A DNA stretch of 64,000 bases. Origin: Mycolicibacterium sp. ND9-15 (lineage in GTDB: Bacteria > Actinomycetota > Actinomycetes > Mycobacteriales > Mycobacteriaceae). The DNA is taken from the NCBI RefSeq assembly GCF_035918395.1, contig NZ_CP142362.1, positions 1,835,501 to 1,899,500 of the forward strand. The letters are read 5' to 3'. The translations under genes and the position numbers were made by a program. Below, in pieces: positions 54,277-64,000 of this stretch; position 1 is the stretch's first letter, and the number at the start of each line of letters is the position of its first letter. The notes under the pieces are model-generated. The model had not been told where the DNA came from and ran no database searches. It was given only the letters and a program-made list of their open reading frames with translations.

Positions 54277-55764
54277 ATGTTTTCGGAGCAGTTCGACGCC
54301 GTGATCGTCGGCGCGGGCTTCGGGGGTATCGGTGCGGCCATCCAGCTGAAGCGGATGGGTTACGAGAACTTCGTCATCCTCGACCGCGAGGACGGCCTCG
54401 GCGGAACCTGGCACGTCAACCGCTATCCAGGGCTGGCCGTCGACGTTCCGACGACCACCTACTCGTACTATTTCGAGCCGAACCCGAACTGGTCACGGCT
54501 GTACTCCACGGGCGCCGAAATCAAGCAGTACGCCGAGGACGTCGCCGACAAGTACGACGTGCGCAGGCACATGCGGTTCGACACCCTCGTCGAGGGCGCG
54601 TGCTGGGACGAGGAAGCCAGCCTGTGGCGGGTCGCGTTGGCCGATGGCGAGGCGCTGACGGCGCGCTATCTGATCACGGCCACTGGGTTCCTGTCGCAGC
54701 CGCACACACCCGACATTCCGGGGATCACGAGCTTCGCCGGCAAGGTCATCCACACCACAGATTGGGATGACACCTACGACCTCAACGGCCGCCGCGTGGC
54801 GATCATCGGCACCGGCGCCACAGCCGTACAGCTCACTCCGGAACTGGCGAAGAAGGCGGCCGACGTGACCGTCTTCCAACGGACACCGGTCTCGGTGGTA
54901 CCCAGGCTCGACTTCCGGTTCCCCGACCGGGCAAAGCGGCTGTTCGCGCGGGTTCCATTGACGCAGCGCGTAATTCGAGCCGTCACCGACGCGGTGTATG
55001 AGTTCTTCCTTTATGTCGGGCTGCGCCACCGCCGGCTGCTGTTCCGGCGCCTCAACATCGCGGCGTCAGACGTGGCGAAGATGCACCGGTTCTTCGCGAT
55101 CCGCGACCCGGAGCTGCGCCAGCAGCTGACCCCGGACTACGACTTCGGCTGCAAGCGCCCGACGTTCTCCAACAGCTACTACCGGGTCTTCACTAAACCC
55201 CATGTGCACCTGCAGACTTCGGGGATCGAGCGCATCGAGGCCGACGGTATCGTCGCCAACGACGGCACCAAGACCGAGATCGACACGCTTGTGCTGGCGA
55301 CGGGCTTCGATCTGTGGGAGGCGAACTTCCCGGCGATAGAGATCATCGGACGCGGCGGACGCAACCTCGGCAAGTGGTGGCGCGACACGCGGTTCCAGGC
55401 CTACCAGGGTGTCACGATCCCCCACTTCCCCAACTTCATGAGCTTGGCGAGTCCGTATGCGTTCCTCGGGTTGAACTTCTTCAACACGATGGAATACCAG
55501 ATGCGCCACATGGACCGGCTGTTCGGTGAGGTGAAGCGCCGGGGCGCGACGACATTCGAGGTCACCGAGGAAGCCAACGCCCGCTACCTGAACCAGATGA
55601 CCGAACTCATCGGCGACTCGGTGTTCGTGGCCGGGAACTGCGCCGGATCGCGATCCTACTACTTCGACCCGAACGGTGAGGCGTCGCTGCTGCAGCCGAT
55701 GTCCACCCGCAAAGCCATCAACGAGGCGTCGCATTTTCCCTTGAGCGACTATCGAATTGCCTGA
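54277..55764 (+). CDS. Flavin-containing monooxygenase, Baeyer-Villiger type
   Basis: 495 residues. The FAD site is VIVGAGFGGIGAAIQLKRMG (residues 9-28), the NADPH site is VAIIGTGATAVQL (around 174), and the segment GGTWHVNRYPG carries the Trp and Arg seen in Baeyer-Villiger/FMO enzymes. The ATGFD motif near 346 is also typical. Such enzymes insert oxygen next to ketones or oxidise S/N atoms, and mycobacteria have many (EthA-like). TACCGT lies 6 nt before the ATG. A 37-codon gene follows 19 bp after its stop, and a double TetR regulator is convergent with it; regulation by that protein is plausible. Confidence 0.88.
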   Translation: MFSEQFDAVIVGAGFGGIGAAIQLKRMGYENFVILDREDGLGGTWHVNRYPGLAVDVPTTTYSYYFEPNPNWSRLYSTGAEIKQYAEDVADKYDVRRHMRFDTLVEGACWDEEASLWRVALADGEALTARYLITATGFLSQPHTPDIPGITSFAGKVIHTTDWDDTYDLNGRRVAIIGTGATAVQLTPELAKKAADVTVFQRTPVSVVPRLDFRFPDRAKRLFARVPLTQRVIRAVTDAVYEFFLYVGLRHRRLLFRRLNIAASDVAKMHRFFAIRDPELRQQLTPDYDFGCKRPTFSNSYYRVFTKPHVHLQTSGIERIEADGIVANDGTKTEIDTLVLATGFDLWEANFPAIEIIGRGGRNLGKWWRDTRFQAYQGVTIPHFPNFMSLASPYAFLGLNFFNTMEYQMRHMDRLFGEVKRRGATTFEVTEEANARYLNQMTELIGDSVFVAGNCAGSRSYYFDPNGEASLLQPMSTRKAINEASHFPLSDYRIA

Positions 55765-55783
55765 CCCGGGAGGAACAACGGCT

Positions 55784-55897
55784 GTGTCACTTCAGGAATC
55801 GGGCGGCGGTTCGCGCGTGGCCACGTTGGCAGGGCTGGTCGTCGGAACGCTTGGCTACCTGGCTTACTTGACCGGCAACGTAGTGCGTAACCGGTAG
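55784..55897 (+). CDS. 37-residue single-pass membrane peptide
   Basis: A short gene with GTG start and GGGAGG 10 nt upstream. After SLQESGGGSR it has one membrane helix (VATLAGLVVGTLGYLAYLTG) and a short basic end (NVVRNR). It follows the Baeyer-Villiger monooxygenase by 19 bp and is probably translated from the same mRNA. Its 3' end overlaps the TetR gene by 34 bp on the other strand. Support: good Shine-Dalgarno, full helix, neat position; no known family. Confidence 0.6.
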   Translation: MSLQESGGGSRVATLAGLVVGTLGYLAYLTGNVVRNR

Positions 55898-57105
55898 CGG
55901 CCCAACAACGTCACATCCAGCAGCCGCTGCAGAACCGCCCGGTTCTGCGGTGCGTTCGCGTATTGCATCAACCGGCCCAGGTCGATCACCAGCGCCATGG
56001 CCGCGTGCACGGCAAACCGGGCCTGCCCCGGTGTCCACTCCGGGCGCACGGCGACCACCAACTCCACCACGGACTGCACGGTGGTGCGCTGCATGTTTCG
56101 CAGGATCTTCTGGTCCGTCGGCGACATGTTGAGCCGCTCGGTGTAGTAGACGTAGTCGAGTTCGGGCTGTGCGAATGACCGCGCCACATAGGCGTCGATG
56201 ACCGCGGTCAGCGCCTCCTCGGGATCCGCGATGGACGCGGTGATCGCGGTCAACTCGTCGGAGAGCCGGTCGGCCGCGCGCCGGAACACGGCGGACAGGA
56301 TGTCGCTCTTGCCGGCGAAATACCGGTAGATGCCCGACGCGGGCATGCCGACGGCCGCGGCGATGTCCTCCATGCCCGTATCGCGGTAGCCGTTGATGTT
56401 GAACAGACGGATCGACTCGTTGAGCAGCGCCTCGTACTTCGACGGCTCGGTCGCTGCCGAGCGCGGCACACGCGGCTCCTCGGTGACGTCGTCGATGTCG
56501 GGCAACTCGATGGCGGTTACCGCTTCGGCAAGATTGACGAGCAGCGCCCGTACCTGGACGGCGGCCAGTTTGGCGCGGTGGTCCACGATGCTGCCGATGA
56601 CCGAGAGCATCGCGGTGGACAGCGTCCAGCGTTGTCGTGATGAGAGGTCCGGCCGCATGATGCTGATCGGGCGTTGAATGCGGTGATTGACCGTGCGCAT
56701 CTGCGCGATGAGCGATGCTTGGTCGTCGCCCCGCAGGTAACGGCCTTCCCAGCGGTACAACCCGCCCGACTCCCGGTTCGTCATCGCGGTGTCGGTCAGC
56801 GCAGCGGCCAGCCGGCGCAGTTCGGTCCGCGGGTCCTCGCAGACCGTCCCGTCAACGAAGGAAGTGGCATCCACCAACTGTTGGCCCAGGCTCAGAACCG
56901 CGTCGCGGAAGAGGTCGTACTTACTCGCATAGTGCCGGTACAGCCCGGCCGCGGAGATCCCTACCCGGGAGGCGATGGTGTCCATGCTGACGCCGTAAAA
57001 GCCCAGCGTGCTGAACGCCTCAGCGGATGCCCGGGCGATCTGTTCCTTACGGTCCTTCGGCCGGCGCCGAACCGCGTCACCGCTCGCCGGCCGAGTGCGC
57101 GACAT
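55864..57105 (-). CDS. Double TetR-family transcriptional regulator
   Basis: 413 residues containing two TetR DNA-binding units. The first is around residues 20-67 (EAFSTLGFYGVSMDTIASRV, GISAAGLYRHYASKYDLF), the second around 228-275 (RLFNINGYRDTGMEDIAAAV, GMPASGIYRYFAGKSDIL); each is followed by a helical ligand domain. One chain thus resembles a covalent TetR dimer. It is convergent with the monooxygenase and divergent from a small membrane protein gene, either of which could be its target. TATCGT is 7 nt before the ATG. The ligand is unknown. Confidence 0.88.
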   Translation of the reverse strand: MSRTRPASGDAVRRRPKDRKEQIARASAEAFSTLGFYGVSMDTIASRVGISAAGLYRHYASKYDLFRDAVLSLGQQLVDATSFVDGTVCEDPRTELRRLAAALTDTAMTNRESGGLYRWEGRYLRGDDQASLIAQMRTVNHRIQRPISIMRPDLSSRQRWTLSTAMLSVIGSIVDHRAKLAAVQVRALLVNLAEAVTAIELPDIDDVTEEPRVPRSAATEPSKYEALLNESIRLFNINGYRDTGMEDIAAAVGMPASGIYRYFAGKSDILSAVFRRAADRLSDELTAITASIADPEEALTAVIDAYVARSFAQPELDYVYYTERLNMSPTDQKILRNMQRTTVQSVVELVVAVRPEWTPGQARFAVHAAMALVIDLGRLMQYANAPQNRAVLQRLLDVTLLGRYRLRTTLPVK

Positions 57106-57209
57106 GGCAGATACGATAACGGACCAACCGCCTACATATCGACCGGCTTCGGTTGCCGATCTTAGGCCAAACTTGTCACGGGAAGCAGAATCGCCATTAA
57201 CATAATGGA

Positions 57210-57434
57210 ATGTTCGGCGCGCTTCGTAAGCTTCTGGGCTTTCAGGTCACTATCGGTGAACTGATCGTCGTGGCGCTGGTCATCGGTACGCCGTACCTGG
57301 TCGTCGGCGTGTTCTGGTCAGCCACGCACACTGAACATCTGCGGCACATGGCGGGTGCTGACCTGGTTGTTTCGTACCTGGGATCGATCGTCTCCTGGCC
57401 GGTGCTGCTGTTCGCAGACGTCTGTATGACATGA
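57210..57434 (+). CDS. Small membrane protein of unknown function
   Basis: 74 residues with two membrane segments (about 16-37 and 52-70) around a short loop WSATHTEHLRHMAGAD. No recognised domain. TAACAT is 6 nt before the ATG (leaderless). It is divergent from the double TetR gene by 104 bp and 13 bp before the next small membrane gene, so the pair may form an operon controlled by that regulator. Confidence 0.7.
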   Translation: MFGALRKLLGFQVTIGELIVVALVIGTPYLVVGVFWSATHTEHLRHMAGADLVVSYLGSIVSWPVLLFADVCMT

Positions 57435-57447
57435 ACGGGGAAACAGG

Positions 57448-57789
57448 TTGTCTCAACGCCATCATCGCCTCGCCTACACCGGCATCATCGCCGCCGTCGT
57501 TCTGGTCGTCGCCCTGCTCGCGATGAACTTCCCGGTGTTCCTCGACAGCTACGACCAGTACGGCTGGCAGATCAAGTGCGGGACCGGCTACGCCACCGAT
57601 CTAGCCCAGGCGGCCGCGACCGTCGGTGAGATCAACTACGTCGACCAGTGCGAGACCGCGCTGCTGATGCGCCGGATGTGGACTTTGCCGGTGGCGGTGC
57701 TCGCCGGCGCGGCGCTTCTCGCCGTCGTGGTCGCGTCCGCGACGACGTCGGCCCGCGAATCGTTGTCGGCGCACCACGACAAGCGCTGA
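57448..57789 (+). CDS. Two-helix membrane protein of unknown function
   Basis: 113 residues: an N-terminal membrane helix (about 10-30), an exported loop with two cysteines (KCGTGYATD and DQCETALL) that could form a disulfide, and a second helix (about 79-98). The start is TTG 57448, with GGGGAAACAGG just upstream. It follows the 74-residue membrane protein by 13 bp. No known domain. Confidence 0.7.
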   Translation: MSQRHHRLAYTGIIAAVVLVVALLAMNFPVFLDSYDQYGWQIKCGTGYATDLAQAAATVGEINYVDQCETALLMRRMWTLPVAVLAGAALLAVVVASATTSARESLSAHHDKR

Positions 57790-57803
57790 CTTAGCATTCG
57801 GGC

Positions 57804-59021
57804 GTGAGCACGCCGGACGGCCTGCCGCTGGCCCGGCGGCTCGGCACCGTCGATGCGGTGACCATCGGGCTGGGCTCCATGGTCGGCGCGGGCATCTTCG
57901 TCGTCCTCGGGCCCGCCGCTGCCGCAGCAGGTTCGGGACTGCTGATCGGCCTCGCGGTCGCCGCCGTGGTGGCCTACTGCAACGCGACCTCGTCGGCGCG
58001 GCTGGCCGCGCGCTACCCGCAGTCGGGCGGCACCTACGTCTACGGCCGCGAGCGACTCGGCGAGTTCTGGGGCCACACAGCGGGCTGGAGCTTCATCGTC
58101 GGCAAGACCGCGTCGTGCGCCGCGATGGCGCTCACGGTCGGTTACTACGTGTGGCCCGAGTGGGCGCGGGGGGTCGCGGTCGGCACGGTCGTCGCGCTGA
58201 CCGCCGTGAACTATGTCGGCATCCGCAAGTCGGCGCTGCTGACGCGCGTCATCGTCGGTCTGGTGCTCGCGGTGCTCGGCACCGTGGTGGTGGCGGTCCT
58301 GGGTTTCGGCGAGATCGACACCGTACGACTGTCCATCGGCGCCGACGTCTCCGTCGGCGGTGTGCTGCAGGCCGCCGGGTTGCTGTTCTTCGCGTTCGCG
58401 GGCTACGCGCGGATCGCCACCCTCGGCGAGGAGGTCCGCGATCCCGCCCGCACCATCCCTCGCGCGATACCGCTGGCGCTGGCCATCGCACTCGCCGTGT
58501 ATGCGCTCGTCGCGGTCACTGTGTTGAGCGAATTGGGAAGTGACGCATTGGGTTCGGCGTCCGCGCCGCTCGCCGACGCGGTGACCGCGGCCGGCTTGGG
58601 AGCCCTCGACCCGATCGTGCGAGCGGGCGCCGCCGTGGCCTCGGTCGGATCGCTGCTGGCGCTCATCCTCGGGGTGTCGCGCACCACGCTGGCGATGGCG
58701 CGCGACCGTCACCTGCCGCGTGCGTTGTCACGCGTACACCCGAGGTTCGGCAGCCCGCACCGCGCCGAGGTGGTGGTCGGTGTCGTCGTCGCCGTGCTGG
58801 CCGCCACCGTGGACGTGCGCGAGGCGATCGGATTCTCCTCCTTTGCGGTGCTTGTGTATTACGCGATCGCCAACGCGTCGGCGTGGACCCTCGGTCGCCG
58901 GACGATCCCGGCGATCGGACTCGCGGGTTGCCTGCTGCTGGCCTTCCTGCTGCCTATCCCGTCGGTCCTCGCCGGCGCCGGCGTGGTACTCGTGGGCGCC
59001 CTGGCCTACCGCCGCCGCTGA
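57804..59021 (+). CDS. APC family amino acid permease
   Basis: 405 residues with about 12 membrane helices. TIGLGSMVGAGIFVVLGPAA is the helix-1 motif of APC transporters, and FAFAGYARIATLGEEVRDPART is the conserved helix-6 segment and loop. It should import an amino acid or polyamine by proton coupling; the substrate cannot be told. GTG start with TAGCAT 6 nt upstream (leaderless). Its end overlaps the convergent lipoprotein gene by 16 bp. Confidence 0.87.
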   Translation: MSTPDGLPLARRLGTVDAVTIGLGSMVGAGIFVVLGPAAAAAGSGLLIGLAVAAVVAYCNATSSARLAARYPQSGGTYVYGRERLGEFWGHTAGWSFIVGKTASCAAMALTVGYYVWPEWARGVAVGTVVALTAVNYVGIRKSALLTRVIVGLVLAVLGTVVVAVLGFGEIDTVRLSIGADVSVGGVLQAAGLLFFAFAGYARIATLGEEVRDPARTIPRAIPLALAIALAVYALVAVTVLSELGSDALGSASAPLADAVTAAGLGALDPIVRAGAAVASVGSLLALILGVSRTTLAMARDRHLPRALSRVHPRFGSPHRAEVVVGVVVAVLAATVDVREAIGFSSFAVLVYYAIANASAWTLGRRTIPAIGLAGCLLLAFLLPIPSVLAGAGVVLVGALAYRRR

Positions 59022-60469
59022 TCCCGCGGCGGAACGCCGTTGACCCCGTCGACCGACTCCGCATAGGTCTCGACGGCATAGGCCACCGCCGGTCCGAGCA
59101 CCGACAGCGCATCACGGTTGACGTTGTCGGCGGTGTCGCGCTTGGTGCGGTAGTTCGGATCGAACGGGACTCCCGCCCGGCCACCCCAGAGGCGGGCCTG
59201 TACCTCGGTTTTGCGCTGCGAAGACCCTGCGGTCAGGCCGCCGATCGGCACGCCTGCGGCAAGGAACGGGTAGTAGTCCGTGAACTGGCTCAGCGGCATG
59301 TCGGTGGGCCGCACCCCCGCGGTGTTGAGGTAGCCCGCCAGCGTCCGCTCGATACCGGCCGAACCCTTGGGCACGGACTGGGCGGGGATCTCCGGGTTGG
59401 GTTGGGCCGACTGGTCGCCGTCGTAGGTGAAGTATCCGGCGTTGGGCGAGCCGAGCATGTCGAAGCCCAGATACAGTGCGATGTCTTGCAGCTCGTCCGC
59501 CGACAGCGCCTGCACGTACTTCGTCGGGCCGGCCAACCCGTTCTCCTCCGACGCCCAGAACACGAAGCGCACGGCGTTGGCGACCGATGGCTGCGGGCCC
59601 AGTGCCGCCGCGGTCTCCAGCAACGCGGCGATGCCGGTGCCGTCGTTGTTGATCCCGGGGCCGGCCGCGGAGCTGTCGAGATGGGCGCCCGCCAGCACTA
59701 CGTTGCCGCGGTTACCAGTCTTGGTCTGCGCCACGAGGTTTCGGGTTTTCTTCATGACCGGCTTGCTGTCGAGGACCAGCCGCACAGGTGCCGTTGTCCT
59801 CCGCAATGCGGCATCGGCGTCGCGGCCGATGACGCCCACGGGAACCGTCAGGTCCTGGTAGTAGCCGGGGGTGAACAGGCCGGCGGGGCTGCCACCGCTT
59901 CCCGGGGTGCTGACGACGAGCAGACCGACGGCGCCTTCCGAGACGGCCGCGTTCTGCTTGGTGACGACCGAACAGCCCGTGTCGTCGACGACGGCGATCG
60001 CGCCCCGCACCGATGTCCCGTCGTAGTCGGCCGCGCGGCAGCCGGCGGCGGCCTGCCTCGGCCGTAGTGTGACGGCGTTCAGACCGCCGGGCGGCGTGGT
60101 GATGAGCAGGGAAGCCTGGTCGACGGGATGGTCGCGCCCGCCCACCCGCAGGGTAGGTTTGCCGCCCTGCGTGCGGTCGAGCAGTTCGAACTCGGGGGTT
60201 TGGACGTCAAATCCCTTGTCGCGCAAGAACTGCGCGACATAGTCGACGGTGGCGTCGTATCCGGGAGTGCCGTCGGCGCGGTTACCGTTGTTCGCGTCGG
60301 CGATCTCCTGCAGCTTGCGCAGGTGGGTGTACATCTCGTCGACGCTGACCTTGTTCGCCAGGTCCTGAGCCGACGGCGGCGGCGACTCATGGGACGAACA
60401 CGATGTCAGCGCCGCGACGAGTCCGACAACGACACCGACCAAGCGGAAGGGGGCCGGCCACTTCCTCAT
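59006..60469 (-). CDS. LpqL-like M28 peptidase lipoprotein lacking a zinc-ligand His
   Basis: 487 residues. Lipoprotein signal with lipobox TSC (Cys24), an M28 fold interrupted by a PA domain (about 130-235). The zinc-site segments GAHLDSSAAGPGINNDG, WASEENGLAG and GFDMLGSPN are kept, but the last ligand region reads PFDPNYRTKRDT, with Arg441 where the tandem paralogue has His454. The change is a single base (CGC for CAC). A surface protein, perhaps with lost or altered peptidase activity. It overlaps its paralogue by 4 nt and is translated after it. Confidence 0.88.
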   Translation of the reverse strand: MRKWPAPFRLVGVVVGLVAALTSCSSHESPPPSAQDLANKVSVDEMYTHLRKLQEIADANNGNRADGTPGYDATVDYVAQFLRDKGFDVQTPEFELLDRTQGGKPTLRVGGRDHPVDQASLLITTPPGGLNAVTLRPRQAAAGCRAADYDGTSVRGAIAVVDDTGCSVVTKQNAAVSEGAVGLLVVSTPGSGGSPAGLFTPGYYQDLTVPVGVIGRDADAALRRTTAPVRLVLDSKPVMKKTRNLVAQTKTGNRGNVVLAGAHLDSSAAGPGINNDGTGIAALLETAAALGPQPSVANAVRFVFWASEENGLAGPTKYVQALSADELQDIALYLGFDMLGSPNAGYFTYDGDQSAQPNPEIPAQSVPKGSAGIERTLAGYLNTAGVRPTDMPLSQFTDYYPFLAAGVPIGGLTAGSSQRKTEVQARLWGGRAGVPFDPNYRTKRDTADNVNRDALSVLGPAVAYAVETYAESVDGVNGVPPRDQRRR

Positions 60470-61983
60470 GATGCGAGCGGGTGACGGACGCGGAGGTCAC
60501 GGGTCGGTACGCCGTTCGGGCCGCCCTGGTCTTGCGCATAAATACCGACGGCGTACGCCACGCCGGCCCCGTGGATTCCGAGCGCGGTGCGATCGATGTG
60601 GTCCAGGTTGTCGGATGCCTTGTGGTAGTTGGGGTCGAACGGCTGGTCGGCCTCGCCGTTCCACAGTTCGGCCTGATCCCGCGTCATCTCGGCCTCGGCG
60701 CCGGAGAAGGTGCCACTTGCCGGGATACCGGCCAGGGTGAAGCCGTCGTAGTCGGACCGCCCGTCAAAACTCGTGTCCGCCGCCGGCTTTCCGGCCGCGT
60801 CGAGGTACCCGACCAGCGTGCGTTCGATCCCCGCCGAACCCTCGGGCACCCGACTGATCGCGCCGTCCACGTCAGGCGGGATGGACTGGTTACCGTCGTA
60901 GGTGAAATAGCCGGGATTCGGCGAGGCGACCATGTCGTAGTTGAGGTACATCGAGATGTCCTTGAGGGCATCGACATCCAACGACTCCAGATAGTTGTTC
61001 GATCCGAACAACCCGACCTCCTCAGCGCCCCAGAAACCGAACCGTACCGCGTTCTGGACATCGGGGGAACCTCCCAACTGCACCGCCGACTCCAGCACCG
61101 CCGCCACGCCGGAGCCGTTGTCGTTGATGCCCGGCCCGTCCGGGACGCTGTCGAGGTGCGCCCCGGCGAACACCACGTTGTGGGTGTCGCCCGTTTTCGT
61201 CTGGGCGATGACGTTGCGGGTGCGTTCGGTTCGTACGCCCGCGTTGAGCTTGAGGGTGACGTCGCCGGGGTCGGACCGCAGCCGTTTGCCCTCGACCTTG
61301 GTGATGCTGACGACCGGGATCTTCACCTCGGTCTCCCCGCCGAGCGTGCCGCCCATCTCGTCGTCGTCCTCGTTGTTGGCGACGATCAACGCCACCGCGC
61401 CGCGTTCGGCGGCGGCCTGCTCCTTGTCCGAGAACGGACACACGCCGCGGTCGACCAACACGACGGCACCCTTGACGGGTAAGCCGTCGTAGTCGGAGAC
61501 CGTGCATCCGGGGGTGTCCTCGGCTCGGGCGGGCACCAACGGGCCAGACACGCCGTCGGGCGGTGTGCCGATCGTGAAGTTCAGCGGTTTGGCCTTGACC
61601 TCGGCACCACCGACGGTCAGCGCGGGTTCGTCCGCGAACGGCAGACGCACCTCGAACTCGGGTGTCTGGACATCGAATCCGTTGTCGCGCAGGGTATCAG
61701 CCACATACTCGACGCTGGCGTCGTAACCCGATGTGCCCAACGCGCGGTTGCCGTCGTTGCCGTCGGCGATTTCCTGCAGCCGACTCAGATGCGCATACAT
61801 GGCATCGGCGGAGGTCCGCTGCGCGAGCGACCTGGCGAACTCCACGGCCTCCGGCGAAACCCCGATTTGTGTGGTGGGCGGCGCAACCGCCGGCTGCGGC
61901 TCCCCGTCGCGGCCGCATCCGCCGAGCACCACAACGGTGGCCGACATCAGCGCGATTGCTTTCGAAACCCTTGTGTGGCTCAT
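60466..61983 (-). CDS. lpqL: LpqL-type M28 aminopeptidase lipoprotein
   Basis: 505 residues. Signal with lipobox LGGC (Cys23), M28 zinc aminopeptidase domain with inserted PA domain (about 150-240, PGCTVSDYDG and GVCPFSDKEQAA). Zinc ligands are in GAHLDSVPDGPGINDNG (His, Asp), GAEEVGLFG (Glu pair), YDMVASPN (Asp) and NYHKASDNLDHID (His454), so this copy is predicted active, releasing N-terminal amino acids outside the membrane. TAACGT is 8 nt before the ATG. The lpqL name follows recalled synteny with Rv0418. Confidence 0.92.
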   Translation of the reverse strand: MSHTRVSKAIALMSATVVVLGGCGRDGEPQPAVAPPTTQIGVSPEAVEFARSLAQRTSADAMYAHLSRLQEIADGNDGNRALGTSGYDASVEYVADTLRDNGFDVQTPEFEVRLPFADEPALTVGGAEVKAKPLNFTIGTPPDGVSGPLVPARAEDTPGCTVSDYDGLPVKGAVVLVDRGVCPFSDKEQAAAERGAVALIVANNEDDDEMGGTLGGETEVKIPVVSITKVEGKRLRSDPGDVTLKLNAGVRTERTRNVIAQTKTGDTHNVVFAGAHLDSVPDGPGINDNGSGVAAVLESAVQLGGSPDVQNAVRFGFWGAEEVGLFGSNNYLESLDVDALKDISMYLNYDMVASPNPGYFTYDGNQSIPPDVDGAISRVPEGSAGIERTLVGYLDAAGKPAADTSFDGRSDYDGFTLAGIPASGTFSGAEAEMTRDQAELWNGEADQPFDPNYHKASDNLDHIDRTALGIHGAGVAYAVGIYAQDQGGPNGVPTRDLRVRHPLAS

Positions 61984-62011
61984 TGGGCACTACGTTAGCG
62001 TCGCCGCGGAA

Positions 62012-63726
<1,715 letters not shown>

Positions 63727-63730
<4 letters not shown>

Positions 63731-64000
63731 CCAATTACTCCAACCGTGACATCGAGTTCGGCCGCGATCCGCTCGGCGGTCCAAGGCGCGAGAAGAAACC
63801 CGTTGCGCCCGTGGCCCGCTGCGACCAGTGTGCGCTCGTCGAGCCGTTCGACGAGCGGTAGTCCGTCCGGGGTCATCGGCCGCAGGCCCGCGGCGCATTC
63901 GGCGAGTTCGTACTCGCCCAGCGCAGGCATCACCGCGCAGGCGTCGTCGAGGAGTTCACGCACTCCCGTCACCGCCGGTGCGGTGTCGCGCCCGTGCTCG
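63727..64000 (-). CDS. thiO: Glycine oxidase ThiO, C-terminal part
   Basis: About 91 residues at the 3' end of the gene; the rest lies beyond the window. AECAAGLRPMTPDGLPLVER and VAAGHGRNGFLLAPWTAERIA are the C-terminal FAD/substrate segments of glycine-oxidase-type ThiO, which makes the imine for thiazole synthesis. The stop overlaps the thiS start (ATGA). Family is clear from these motifs and the operon. Confidence 0.9.

Overview
The window is high-GC chromosomal DNA from a Mycobacterium-group actinobacterium, most likely a fast-growing or environmental species. The evidence is a GroEL2/Hsp65 with the Gly-Met-rich mycobacterial tail under two CIRCE operators, an IdeR-type iron box, a mycobacterial LexA box on a DUF222/HNH (13E12-family) gene, LpqL-type lipoproteins, a PGRS-like glycine-rich exported protein, and many genes with a -10 hexamer 6-8 nt before the start codon and no Shine-Dalgarno (leaderless mRNAs). 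The order moeA, psd, pssA, Cdc48-like ATPase, LON-domain protein, YbdK ligase, sodC, LytR_C protein, DUF3263, def, GNAT, xthA, thiC, thiD, lpqL, thiG, thiS, thiO is, as I recall it, the reverse of the M. tuberculosis Rv0415-Rv0440 block, so most of the window is core chromosome.

Layout. 1-9.5 kb: end of an S9 peptidase; an iron-box-controlled efeO-efeB pair; a crotonase; a membrane protein; an aldehyde dehydrogenase; DinB-like and VOC genes; a D-aminoacylase-type amidohydrolase; a PPOX-like protein. 9.5-11.4 kb: groEL2 with its operators. 11.4-26.4 kb: the most variable part, with a 2056-residue PGRS-like protein, a sulfotransferase, a MazEF module, a DEAD/DEAH helicase, a HAD phosphatase, a flavin monooxygenase and a bacterial-PH-domain pair. 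26.4-32.4 kb: SDR, moeA, psd, pssA and the AAA ATPase. 32.6-35.2 kb: a DUF1707 protein and an acyltransferase. 35.4-42.4 kb: an Mrp (Mnh) cation/proton antiporter operon (A/B fusion, C, D, E, F, G) with a trailing methyltransferase. 42.5-48.2 kb: LON-domain protein, YbdK, sodC, LytR_C, DUF3263, def, GNAT, xthA. 48.2-50.2 kb: an SOS-box DUF222/HNH gene. 50.2-54.2 kb: TPP riboswitch, thiC, thiD, hydrolase, DUF4190 protein. 54.3-59.0 kb: Baeyer-Villiger-type monooxygenase with a 37-codon gene behind it, a double TetR regulator, small membrane proteins, an APC permease. 59.0-64.0 kb: two LpqL-type M28 lipoproteins, an SGNH hydrolase, thiG, thiS and the 3' part of thiO.

Genes that work together: efeO/efeB in iron handling; psd/pssA in phosphatidylethanolamine synthesis; mnhA-G as one antiporter; thiC/thiD (pyrimidine half) and thiO/thiS/thiG (thiazole half) in thiamine synthesis, with a TPP riboswitch seen only before thiC. 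The observations I rate highest are an iron box on efeOB without efeU, a family of 55-bp intergenic palindromes, the duplicated Sec-exported PGRS protein, an LpqL paralogue with Arg in place of a zinc-ligand His, a Cdc48-like ATPase with a degenerate first ATPase module, a LexA box overlapping the HNH start codon, the tandem-duplicated TetR protein, and an mnhA reading frame that is open well upstream of its first usual start codon. I do not see one clearly new multi-gene system.
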